Source of the DNA: Owenia fusiformis
Taxonomy: Eukaryota; Annelida; Polychaeta; Sabellida; Oweniidae
Assembly: GCA_903813345.2 (NCBI GenBank)
Contig: CAIIXF020000001.1
Coordinates: 37,853,366-37,913,365, forward strand
Direction: 5' to 3'
DNA length: 60,000 bases
Shown: piece by piece, positions 45,648 through 56,404 of the stretch
Layout of the letters: every line of letters starts with the position of its first letter
Position numbering within the stretch: the first letter of the stretch is position 1
Notes under the pieces: generated by a model
The model's input: only the letters and a program-made list of their open reading frames with translations
What the model was told of the DNA's origin: nothing
Database searches by the model: none
Made by a program: the position numbers and the translations under genes

Positions 45648-48600
45648 CTGGAATAGACATATACACTGACAGTTTACTATCTACTTTGGTGGACGCTTAA
45701 AAGTTGATCAATCAGAAAATTTAATATGCGACAGAAACTAATAATGGTACTATAAAACATGTGTATTTGCCATGTGTCACTTTGGAATATGTAGGGGTGT
45801 TCTCTTACCTTCTGAAACATGCCTTGGTGGAGACCTATGCCCTTTAGAGGGCCCACTCTTTGGCTTTCTCTTCCTGGTTTGTATGCCATCCTTCTTCATT
45901 GACATTGGCCTGTTCACCTGAAACAACAACATTTACAGTTATAAGCAAGCCCATCATTTACTGTATTGATAAACCGATAGTGTTGCTATAATTTGCTACC
46001 ATGCAGCCAGGTTTAACAAAGACAAAGGTGCCATTTAAAGGCACAATGTTTAGTTCTACCACTGCCATATCTAAAATCTCCAACCTATCTTTGTTTTTAG
46101 CTAGACTACCTTTATTTTGTAATTAATAGTTTTTGCTGAAGAATCAGAAGTATTTTGTAGAACAGGTGATAGTTATGTTCTGAATTTTGTAATTTGTCTA
46201 TTTCACTATTTGGTACTTCATCTAGAATACATTAACCACAATATATTTGTTTAATTTGCAAGCAATTCTAAGTGCATGGGGAAGAGAACTATGAAATAAA
46301 TTGAAAAAACAATTACATTTTTCATTTCACTCTCTTAGATGTTATCTTTAGCTTGACAAAATTCATTAATTATTAAAATCGTGTTCCTGCCGTCCACCCC
46401 CACACATGTTTTGTTGTATTCTAGTCTACTCACTACTAAGATTTTATTACTAAGCCTGAAAGCCAATGATATAGTTTACTAAAATTAACTTAAGATTAAA
46501 GGAACGCATCAGGGCATATTACTTAAAAATAAGATTAGCATACCATTACATATACTTGTAAATTGAAGAAATACATGTACAATGGCATAAACGTAAAGAT
46601 GGATGAATACTCTCTGCACATAACAGGACGTGGAGCATGGGGCCATCCCCAATATTTGACCAGGTCTCTTAAACTACATACGATATTTTCACACCTTTTA
46701 TACAATATACCTGTACAATTATATTTTTCTGACCTCTTCTGCATAGCATATTTTTCACAAGTCATCTCATAAAGACATATGTTTACACCTCCAGCTATAC
46801 AATAACCCTACCCCCCACCCTTTAGCATTTATATGGTCTTTCATTAATGATTACGTAAAATCTGAATGGCTTAATAGAGCTGAGCTGAGGTGAGAAAAAA
46901 CAATGCCTTCAATTAAATGAATGCATTAGTACTTGATTGAATGTGAGCCAACATCACTTCAACTGCTGGCTGACGATTTCACGTTATTTTATGTCCAACT
47001 CATTTAAAAATGATTATTAATATTAGCAGATACTATTCATATTTAAATGAGATGGACATAAAATAGCGGCCAAATCGCATGAATTCGCAAATGCTATCTT
47101 AGAAACCGTTTTGAAAGGTCGGAAGTCAACGTAGCCTATTGTCAGATTGTCTGGTATGCCTATTTGAAAAGAATATTACCTGATGGAGTTTATAGTAGAG
47201 GCCGCAAGCATTGCAAACAGGCTCTCCTTCATTGTTTCTCCTCCATAGCGTAGTGGTGGACGTTCCACAGTTTGCACACTGCAGACCCATTCTCCTAGAA
47301 CCGGACTGTAAGCAGATACAGTGAACATGTCAGAATTTCTATGAACATCCTAAAAGACTAGGTGAACGTACGTTTCATTTCAATTACATTATTTTGCCCT
47401 GTTATTTCCTGCCATGCCTATTTTCTAAAAGGTCCCACAATTATGACTTTATTCTAGGGACGTATGATAATGGTTATTGGATTTGGGCATTTCTTCATAT
47501 TGCCTTCAATAACTTGATCAGATATCTTATTTCCTGTTTTTGACAAATAAAATTTTGTTATGCAAACATAAGCATGATTTCTGAAGATTGTCTTCCAACA
47601 TTTTACCCCCTCTCTCCCCATTCATTTAATAGACGGAAAACTTCCCAATGAATAAAAACTTTGTTTGGAAATGTTCATGACGGAAGCCATAAGCCTGTGA
47701 CATGCGATGACATTTCTTGTTCATATGTATCCATACACAAGTGGGTTGAGCCGGATGGGTTTCATCTTCTATCGACCATGAAGGGATCCATTTTCCCCTG
47801 TCGGAGTATGCAGACGGACCACCGTGACATAATGGGAGTGTTATTATATGCGGCGAGAAATTCAAAGCAAGAAAGGCATTGGTCCCACCAAGATAGAAGA
47901 AAGTGTGGAAGAAGCAAGCGTTAATACTAACCGTGCGTCCATGCGAGGAAGGCATACCAGGTAACCTCTGACCGGGACTGGAGGGCAAGAGTTTCAAGCG
48001 CTCGTACAGACTGTGCTCATACTGGACCGACGCCGCCATGGCTGAAAATAAAGCCAAAATGTATACTAACCAGTTGGGGCATTCTCAGGCTCTGATCACG
48101 GGGTTTCTGGGGCATTGGTGATGGCCGTCCGGAAGTGGACATCTTGGAATAGAGGCCACAGGCATTACAGAGATAATGTCCAGTCCCGTCCCTCCTCCAC
48201 AGAGGAGTAGAGACGCAGCCACAATTCACACACTCACGACCTTCTACAAAATAATGTTATGTTTTAACTTATCCCCGGTCAATGACCATTATCCCCGGTC
48301 TTTTTGGACTTTCAGTGCAGGTAATTACATATCACCCACATTTTAATGTATGTCGCTAAAAGTTATTGTACTGTTGGCCAACTTACTAGTATATATCTAA
48401 AATGTGTATTAATGATACTTCTTTTTTATGAAAACAATTATTGTCATCTCTGATAAGATAAGGTACGTTCATGTAATTGTTCCGAGATAAAACACGGCAA
48501 AGGGGATAGCAATATTTATACGTATACACTATACAAGTACCACCTCTATGCATTGCGTCCTTTTATTTTAGCCTAATAGTCTGGATTTCTACATGAAATT

Positions 48601-51600
48601 AAAACATAAATGAACATAATGGTTTCGAATTTTCATTTGAATAAGAAAATAGTTTGCACCATTTTAAAATCCAGTCGAATTGCCTCATTCAATTGTTGAA
48701 TGCTATTAGAGAAATTTCTTTATTAGGACACTGCAAGCATCGATGAGTGTGTTCTCAAAAATCGTGTTTTTAGATGGGTCGAGGGAACCCAAGTTTGGTT
48801 TTACCTGTTTGATTTCAAGTGAAGGTGCACATGATTAATTTGCGCTGTCTCAAAGGGTATCTGTTTCTAAGGCAGATGTACCTGTTTTAGTACAAGTACT
48901 AGCGGAACAAGCTTGTTTATTGGGCTCTTACATATACCAGCCACATTATTAACTATGGAAACACGGTGAATGATGAGGGCTTCTTCCCCAGAAAGGCGAA
49001 ACTAGAGATAAGAGTTAGTGTTTTAACCATATGGAGTCTTATCAATTCGTGATGGAGTTACATTCGCTGTATTCAACCATTATACATATGGCCCTTTATT
49101 ATTGCGATTGTGGAATCCTGCATTTTCTTAATTCATAATATCAATGTGCTTTTCTTGAACAAATCTGTTCAAAGATTCACGGCATACCCCTTACATGAAG
49201 AATATAATAGGTCAATATTTAGTATTGAAAAGAACCATATAAATAACTAATTCTATAAGTTCACCAACTGTAGTGGAACTTATTTCAAGATACAGAAATA
49301 CTGTAAACGTCATCAGTGCAACAGAATTATAAATCGAGTTGAAAATTGTATAGAATGCCATGAAATCTCAATGAAAGGTACATAATTATATAGCAAACTT
49401 TGTCGTGTGTGATGAGTTGTACTTTGGTCATGTTGGATGCCAGCGTTGTTCTGTTAGCTTGTTAGTGATGTGTACTCATCCCATTGACCCCCTTAGTCAA
49501 TATTAGAACAGGTACTTGCTGCCTATGTTCATGGTATAATGCTCCATTCCTCAACCAAAGCCACTATAGTCTTATACACAATTCTATTTGTCATTCTATC
49601 ATGTCTGCCATAAAACAATACCTATATGATCATGACCCATAATGTTAACGACCCACATACTTCAATGTATCAATATTTGATTCAATAAATTTCAAAACTG
49701 CCCACTAACGTAGCCGTTTCGCGGATTTACAAGTATGATGAGTGCATTGGCATTTTAAAGCGCGTTTTATTGGATAGTATTTCAGTTGTAATTTGTTTTA
49801 CAACTCTGCACTTTTTATTTTATTTCTTAAGAATATTCCTCTTAAAGTTACTTCAATAGGTAGAGTCTATTTTTTCTCAATTATTGTGTGTATTTTTAGC
49901 AATGGCAAGAGTTCACTCAATTTGTATTTTTATCATTTTTGAATAGCTTTGAATAAAGAGATAAAATACGTACATCAGTTTTACTTCATTAAAGTAATAA
50001 CTCAGATGCGAGTAAGTAATTACCAGTTTCACCACCAGGTGGCTCGTTCGGGTCAAATAGCATGGCGGGTATAGTAGAAAGTTCCCTTATTAACTTAAAT
50101 ATTCATCTGTTTAGGAGTTAGATTTTCATATCACCCTTATGTATCTAATAGTTATGCAAATTAAAATATGTACAGTAAAAGAAGATGTTATTGTAATATG
50201 GAGGGGTGACAAAATCTATGAAAGATTATTGAATATAAAATTTTTGATTTCTTTGTAAAGAAAGGTAATTTAGGTAATATTACATGTCACATTACATGAT
50301 TTCGAAACTGTTCGGAAAAGTTTTATTATTGTATTTTCACATTTTGTACACAATATAGCTATTTCGAATGGTATTTTGAAATTAAGGTATTTCACAGAAT
50401 TAGTTGTTAATTTTAGTTTGAATGGAATACGCCTCCAACAATCTGTTTTAGTTTTAAATTGAAACTACTAAAACGTGGTTAAACCAAAACGTGGATATTT
50501 GAATGGTTACAGTAAATAGATCATTATGTCTTAATTCAAGTACCATAATACTCATTTTAATTTGCCCCTCGTAATAAATTTAAACCTTTGGCTCCAATCA
50601 AATAGTAAACCTCAGTATTCTATAAATTAACATATAGTTAAACTGAAAATAAAATATCGCATTCTCTCATTTGTATATCCTTTTCAAACAGTTCAAAATT
50701 TAAAAATTGTTTCAGTTTCATTTAAATAAGTTTGTCATCATTGTTGAAATGCAATACAAACGGCACAATGCTTATATAGGGATTGATGCATGTTGAACAT
50801 TGGGTTTTTATTAATAAAACAGTGGTAAGACTGGATCCACATAAATTCGTAACTATTAATTATAGGCCTAATTGCTAAAATGAATCTGTTTCTACATGAT
50901 TTATAAATTATGTGGAAATAGATCATTCAGCGACCATAATCAATTTAAAATGCGCACGTCACCGAGTGACTTGATAATAATTAATAATTATCAAAAAGAG
51001 AAGAATTGATCGGAGTATTTGGATGAAATATGGGGATCATTTTACAAGTTGAATTGCATATTATAAATGACAAGGAGTTGAGCTCGCCATGCAGAATACG
51101 GTAAAGTGGGGAGGATGGATTGGGGACGCAGTGCCAGGCTCAGGCGACTCACCCAACCAATATACTAATAATTAATCATTCAAGATTAAATACAACTTTA
51201 CCAGCCAATTACATATTAAACCATTAGATATATAGCTACGTGAATTCTACATTCTATATCATTTGTAGAACTATCTAATAATTTCTGGCCAGTGTTATTA
51301 CATTTCTTAATAATTGCTTGGATTACTGAGCCACATAATTACATATGTTTACTCATTACTTGGCAAATTGTAATATTGCTAAATATGTATGATATATTTA
51401 TAAGGTTTATTAATCCAAATCGTATATCTGACCGTATGGTTTTATGTGGATTTTTATTGCTTTGTCTAATAGAATTACTAATCAAAATTTCGATTTATAA
51501 TACATGGCGGTGACTAATATTTATTTGGAAGTAATTAGCACTTTCATTTGAATGACAATACTCATTTGTTGTTTATTAATCAGATGATATGCCTAATTTT

Positions 51601-52506
51601 ACTTACCCGGGGAAACTGGGGAGGGTGGTCCCCGTCTGTCTTGTTGCTGAAGACCTATTGATGGCGCGTTATAGGGGCTCCAGGCCGTTCTATCTTGGGT
51701 TCCACTCATATAGCTTGTGTACGCACCGATACCATTGGCAAGACCTCCATTGTTGTAGGTTAGCGGCGGTCTTTGGCCCGGGGATGGTAGCTGCTCCCCC
51801 GCGGGATAATATGACCCTGGGCTAAATGAACTATTTCTACCATTTGTTGTGTACCCTGTATCTGGTTGCATAGCATGCGGCCACATCCCAGTAGCCGGGG
51901 CACCCTGTCCCGTATATTGAGCGTGCAATGGCAAGACTGGACGGGCATACACAGTGCCATTTACCCCTGATTGAAGATAGTTTGTATTAGCGTCCATATA
52001 TGGAGTTATATGACTGGTTGTCCCTGTTCCAGTTTGGTACATGATTTGGCCTGCGCTGAGAGCGGGCGAGTTGGTGAGGGTAGCGAGAGTCGAGTTCGAG
52101 TCAGTGTGTATCAGTGTTGTGAGTGGCACACTAGTAGCGTGCGGACGATCAAGACTATGGAAGAAATTTTCTACGTCCTCATTCGGTAGGAGTTGACTAG
52201 ATTCTGCAAAATTGAGCAATCCTTGACGACTGGAAGTAGTTGTCTGCACAGCCGTTTGATGTGAATCACCGCTGGTTGGAGGTGCTCCGGGAGATGTGTT
52301 TTGTTGTGAACCAGATTTATCCGGCCTATGTGCCGATAACTTTCCGTCTGTCTCTGATCGTGTTTCGCTGCTTTCAAATTGTCTTTCCGCGCGCTCTGAT
52401 CCAGGAGGAGGCGAGTCTCTCCACTCTTCTTTAACAGTCACAAGCTTTGAATCTTCCCTTGACTCCATATGGTTTACAATACTCACGCGGGGTGTGAGTC
52501 CAACTC
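44995..52506 (-). CDS. GATA456: GATA4/5/6-class zinc-finger transcription factor
   Basis: Minus-strand gene: a long N-terminal exon, an N-finger exon, a C-finger exon, a basic-tail exon and a long C-terminal exon, 640 residues in all. The N-finger [20 protein letters not shown]...CNAC and the C-finger [15 protein letters not shown]...CNAC both keep four zinc cysteines. [23 protein letters not shown] and the [11 protein letters not shown] tail fit the GATA4/5/6 group better than GATA1/2/3. The protein binds WGATAR sites in the nucleus and in animals directs endoderm and mesoderm (gut, heart) programmes. An alternative exon at 47,932-48,041 can replace the N-finger exon in frame (619 residues). 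It is convergent with the CCDC73-like gene. Assignment to class is by motif; a tree would confirm it. Confidence 0.9.
45283..45480 (-). repeat. Coding minisatellite, six 33-bp units
   Basis: Exactly 198 bp encode [55 protein letters not shown] and [11 protein letters not shown]. Two looser copies follow toward the C-terminus. Each unit carries a Ser-Pro, a candidate site for proline-directed kinases. Confidence 0.9.
45809..45917 (-). CDS. GATA456: GATA basic-tail exon
   Basis: 109 bp, phase 0 to 1, acceptor gtttcag|GTGAAC, donor CAGAAG|GTAAGA. Encodes [20 protein letters not shown], the basic arm that contacts the minor groove and carries the nuclear localisation signal, then [16 protein letters not shown]. 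Confidence 0.9.
45918..47179. other. GATA intron with a short foldback
   Basis: AT-rich intron between the C-finger and tail exons. At 46,974-47,077 the arms CGATTTCACGTTATTTTATG and TCCAACTCATTTAAA are mirrored by TTTAAATGAGATGGA and CATAAAATAGCGGCCAAATCG with an AT-rich loop, a MITE-like hairpin. Confidence 0.6.
47180..47305 (-). CDS. GATA456: GATA C-finger exon
   Basis: 126 bp, phase 0-0, acceptor gcttacag|TCCGGT, donor CATCAG|GTAATA. Encodes [20 protein letters not shown], then [20 protein letters not shown] and HQ. This is the principal DNA-binding finger; all Cys ligands and the LWRR core are present. Confidence 0.92.
47932..48041 (-). CDS. GATA456: Alternative GATA exon (4B), mutually exclusive with the N-finger exon
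   Basis: 110 bp, phase 1 to 0, exactly the phases of exon 4A. Acceptor tattttcag|CCATGG, donor CGCACG|GTTAGT, the same unusual donor as 4A. Encodes [20 protein letters not shown], then [17 protein letters not shown], with no zinc finger. Only 29 bp separate it from exon 4A, too short for an intron, so the two cannot be spliced to each other. A Kozak-like ATG two bases in also allows use as a first exon. Either way it would give a C-finger-only isoform. It could instead be unused; no transcript data here. Confidence 0.55.
48071..48243 (-). CDS. GATA456: GATA N-finger exon (4A)
   Basis: 173 bp, phase 1 to 0. Acceptor ttttgtag|AAGGTC, donor CAACTG|GTTAGT, a non-standard donor with T at +3. It joins in frame to give [11 protein letters not shown] upstream and MPQL|SGSRRMG downstream, the classical N-to-C-finger junction. 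The finger itself is conserved, but the following segment reads [14 protein letters not shown] instead of the usual YHKMNGxNRPLI, so the basic arm is largely lost. Confidence 0.9.
48244..51606. other. Large GATA intron (3.4 kb)
   Basis: No exon recognised. TGATAAGATAAGG at 48,451-48,463 holds two overlapping WGATAR sites just upstream of the N-finger exon and could allow autoregulation (inference). The rest is AT-rich without a clear repeat. Confidence 0.45.
51607..52506 (-). CDS. GATA456: GATA first coding exon (transactivation region)
   Basis: Acceptor tattacag|GAGTTG, donor CCCCGG|GTAAGT, phase 1 out. I choose the ATG at 52,468-52,466 ([10 protein letters not shown]), which leaves 862 coding bases; the frame stays open up to the acceptor, so coding could extend upstream. 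Encodes a Ser/Pro/Gln/Tyr-rich region with no domain, as expected of the activation region in front of the fingers. VTVKEEW contains a VKEE sumoylation-type motif. Confidence 0.8.
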
Positions 52507-54631
52507 CTGTAATATAAAAGCAATAAATTGTTTAATTTATTCACTATTTTGAAATGGAAACATCTCATTCCAGTTGCACGGTACTTGCTTACTTACATGC
52601 TCCCAAGACAATATTTTAAGGACAAAGAAATACTTGACAATTTGAACATGATTTTAAGAGTGTCAATCTTGCTTGCTTGTTTACCTGTGGAGTGATCATT
52701 TGTTTCTTCTTAACCGACGATATAGGAGATCAGTATATATTTTTATGTTTAATCCTATGTTTGCAATGTAGAAGTGAGAATCAACGTTGTTGTGAAGGTT
52801 TCCTGTTTATGGCTTCTCGATAGTTTACACAGGACACGGAGCCAGGTGGCAGCCATAACTTTGTACACATTGAATATTCTCACACCTTTGAATATCGTCT
52901 TCATAAATCAAACCATACAATATTCAACGCCCGCCATTTCCAAAACGAGACCTACGTTCCGAAATAATTATTCCACCATCTTGGACAAGGGTGAACTCGA
53001 TATTTACTCCTTTGCTGTTGCGTCATACGTGACCTCAATAGGAATCCACGTATTGGGGGCTTCCGAGCCAAACTGAAAATGCTCATGGTCCACTTATTCC
53101 GGAGTGTCGCATTTGAAATAAAATCCCCGTTGGTGTCCCCTAGTGTTCTTTACATAGAGTTTTGTGTATAAGAGATGGAGAATGATTCTGTTCCGAGCTT
53201 CACCAGTTTGTCTGAGGCACAAGTGCTTGTTAGGGATATCTATGTGCTCTAGTAACGCAATCTTATCTGGTTGTAAAAAAGAGGTGGGCAAAAAATTATC
53301 TGGGCTAACATGACATTCGTGGTATAAACTGTGATAAATCAGCATAAATGGAGTTTATGGCGATGATAGGGGACTGATAATGGAACAGGGTCCAACAACT
53401 ACTGATAGCGAGGAGAGAGGTTCCTTGTGAGCGAGTTCCACCGCATGGCATAATCTTACCTACTCCGAGGGGCTCCGTAACTACTTACCCCGTACTGCGA
53501 TCCAGTTTCGTCATGCATGGTAGCTATCCAAGGTGAAACACAGTTAGTTTTTGGTAACGCAAGATAGGCTAACTGTTTCAAAATGGAGGCCTAGCTGGTC
53601 TCGCTATCATAGTGATATACAGTTATTGAGATAAGAAGGTAGAAGTGCCTTACCCTAATAATGCCTGTTTCTGAGTACTTCACCGTGAATACATTCCTCT
53701 GATATCGTTGAAAAACATATCAAAACATTCCTTGAAATAAGTTTTCATATGAATGGTCTTAATGGTTGTCTTTCTAGCCGCCAACTGTTCCGGTTCCTAT
53801 TATCCAATGAACGACATTCTTTGTGTGTGCACTTCGCATTAGTGGAGTCGCACATACGCTTCACTCCCACCGCTTCGGCGCCTTCTACATAGCACGTTTG
53901 GACCTTCTCTGAAGCTTTATTAATAGCGATTGATTCTTTAGTCTTATCGTTTATTTCTTTATGACAGATGTTAGGAGTGTGGGTCTAGATATGGGAATAT
54001 TATTGACTAGGAATTGTAAAATATATTTGACATGTAAAATTGTGATGTTTTCTATATTTGTTCACACCTCGTGTTGAATGGTTAGATGACAAAGTCCACA
54101 TATCATGGGCCACTCTCGGCAAACACTTATCTCGAAGCCATGCACACCATTGGACGAAGCAATCTCATCACCAGCCAAATTGTCTAATAATTGACTACCT
54201 TAGTTAATTATTGATATTTGTCATAGTGTTTTGTTCAAATGAACATATTTGTTCCTCAAAAACACAAACATACCAAACATATCATTCATCTTTTCAAATA
54301 TATGAAAATGAAACATCCTTTCCGAAATAATGTTGCAATACTTGAGAATAGAGACAGATTTGTTAGTTTCATTTTTGTTATTCTTGTAAAATAAGGTCGC
54401 ATCAAGAGTCTGCTTGATTTGACTAATGCGTTATCATTCATGACTGCTTTTTACTGATAGATAGTATGTAGATACAAAACTCCTTGTGAATTTTTTGTTA
54501 TTTGTCAAATCTATCGAGATAATGTGCAAAGGTATAATTACCCCAATGTATGATATGTAGGAGCCCCTCAAAGAAAAAACATACTTTACCTTACATTTTG
54601 TTTAGTGTCAGAATTCAAAACTAAAAGCCTA
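52507..54631. other. GATA 5' region with possible non-coding first exons
   Basis: Strong minus-strand donors without a coding role appear at 53,489 (GTACGGG|GTAAGT), 53,460 (GGAGTAG|GTAAGA) and 52,687 (CCACAG|GTAAAC). Their phases do not continue the GATA frame, so they would be 5' UTR exons, as is usual in GATA4/5/6 genes where the ATG is in exon 2. No core promoter could be chosen. Confidence 0.35.
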
Positions 54632-54738
54632 AGTCACATTTGGTCTACAGCGGCCGTACGGCGACCGTAGCTTTACAAAATCGATTTACAACATCTACAT
54701 CGTATGGGAGCTACGGTCGCCGTAGATCAAATATGACT
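54632..54738. mobile_element. 107-bp GC-rich foldback
   Basis: AGTCACATTTGGTCTACAGC, with CGTACGGCGACCGTAGCT, is mirrored by AGCTACGGTCGCCGTAGATC and AAATATGACT. The outer AGTCA/TGACT ends match. A MITE-like hairpin in otherwise AT-rich DNA. Confidence 0.65.
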
Positions 54739-54865
54739 GGTGTTTTACCCTCACTCGCATTATAGTGAAGATGAGTCAATCGCATACAATATGGAAAACC
54801 ACCAAGAGTGAGGACCGTGTTATAGCATCTTTTTATTTGTGACTGCGTCGGCGTCTGTTCACTTT

Positions 54866-54899
54866 TGTAATCGCAACCAAGCGCTTGGTTGCGATTACA
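54866..54899. repeat. Perfect 34-bp palindrome without loop
   Basis: TGTAATCGCAACCAAGC is followed directly by its exact reverse complement GCTTGGTTGCGATTACA. TGTATTAGTG-type direct repeats follow to about 54,980. Confidence 0.9.
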
Positions 54900-56176
54900 T
54901 TGTATTGTATTGTATTAGTGATGTATTAGTGTTGTATTCGATTTTTTTGTATTAGTGTTGTATTAGTAAAGTATTCGAATTTCAAAGCCCATGGATAAAC
55001 AAGTGGGGCAATATTTACCGTTTGGTTCTATTTTAGAAAACCTTCAAACCTGGATTAAGCCGAAAACAATTGACATAGATAACAGCTTTTGATGTCATAA
55101 TGCTATTACAGCCCTTATCATCTTAATTAAACCATTGTTTGTTGCGCTGTTTACTTTTCAAATTTGAATTTGACAGAGGTCAAAGTTTGATGGGAACTTA
55201 CACCATTCTGTAATATTTACACACGGCTTATTGTGTTCAAATGTGGGTTATGACCAAAGATCAGCAATCTTTCAAATTATTTTGAATTATATATTTCAGT
55301 AAAACCCCAAATGTGCTATAATTTCCTTATTGTTTTGTGACTGGGATAAAATATTGGTGCTATTGACATATGGTTTTGACAGAGAGGGGTCTATAAGCAG
55401 GGTGAGTGGACAAGCGTAAAACAAAGAGAGCTCGATGATGAGTATAAATCATCGAGTGGACATGAAGTGGTGTCAGATGACTAAAATCATAAACATCTAC
55501 ATGTAACTCACATAACTCATTTATTACATCCCACTTGTGTTTTATTTGTGGTATCTGGTTTTTGCTAACATTTTAGTATCTTCCAGGAAGGCGGATTGAA
55601 CATCTTCATTTTCCCATTAAAAGCTTACCATCATAAACCTTCACAAGGATATCATTTCTCTACTCGACAGCTTTGTTTAACTTAGATTGCCATTACAGGA
55701 ATAAATAAGGATATCTAAATAAGGCAGTCAATTAATAATTTTTATATCAGTTTTTGATATAGATCGTACTCTTAAGTAAACAGTGTGCTAACTTTCTTTG
55801 CGATAAAAAATACTGTTTAGGAATATGACTTGACATGTTGATGGTCAAAGATCATATTTACTCTGTCCACAAGACGATGGAATAGCAGGGGATGAGTAAG
55901 GTGTGTGCGTCCATCTCATAATCCACCTCAGACATTCCAACGCCTGTATGCCGTAGTCCAGGTATCTCTTGTTCTTGGCTCCAGTTTGACCAAGGACTAT
56001 CTTAAGTCTTGTTCTTATGCTACTGTTACACTGCCCACAGCCATTGTCTTAACTCTAGGTCATCAAAATTAACATCACTTGAGAAAATACTTGGAGATGT
56101 GCCATTCATATTAATCTTGTATTTATAATTGTGACTGTATACGTTAGATTATTAATTACTTTGTTTTCATACTTAC

Positions 56177-56404
56177 AGATAATCCAAGGAGTTTGATGAC
56201 AATAGATGGCAGCACGAGATAATGCTCGTTTCTCTTCATTGTGAGATAATTTTGGAGAAGTCAGTAATATGTTCATATTTCTTTCTCTTTTACCATAAAA
56301 CTGTTCTTCAGGCAAATTATAGGAGGTACCCGGGGACATGGATGTATCGTCACAACGGCTCGAACGACTTGATGTGAAGCTGTATTTCAATTTGCTTTTC
56401 AGCT
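56177..56404 (-). CDS. Candidate coding exon of an unrecognised gene
   Basis: 228 bp on the minus strand, open, phase 1-1, bounded by a good acceptor (catctcttcag|AGCTG) and a very good donor (ATTATCT|GTAAGTAT). Encodes LKSKLKYSFTSSRSSRCDDT, SMSPGTSYNLPEEQFYGKRE and on to AIYCHQTPWIIC. I do not recognise the family. No partner exon was found in the window, so it could belong to a gene with long introns, be an upstream GATA exon, or be chance. Confidence 0.35.

Noticed and set aside
44980-45669. Plus-strand ORFs over the GATA C-terminal exon
   Set aside because: They are shadows of the minus-strand repeat-coding exon, which joins in frame to the GATA tail.
47626-48057. Whole 143-codon minus-strand ORF as an exon
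   Set aside because: Only 47,932-48,041 has matching splice sites and phase; downstream of the GTTAGT donor the frame is intronic chance coding.
48017-48070. Read-through of the N-finger exon past CTG
   Set aside because: It meets a TGA soon after and would lose the C-finger; the GTTAGT donor gives the classical junction with SGSRRMG.
53489-53518. Short coding exon MHDETGSQYG as the true GATA start
   Set aside because: Its donor phase (0) would put the next exon out of frame with a stop after eight codons; it could only be 5' UTR.
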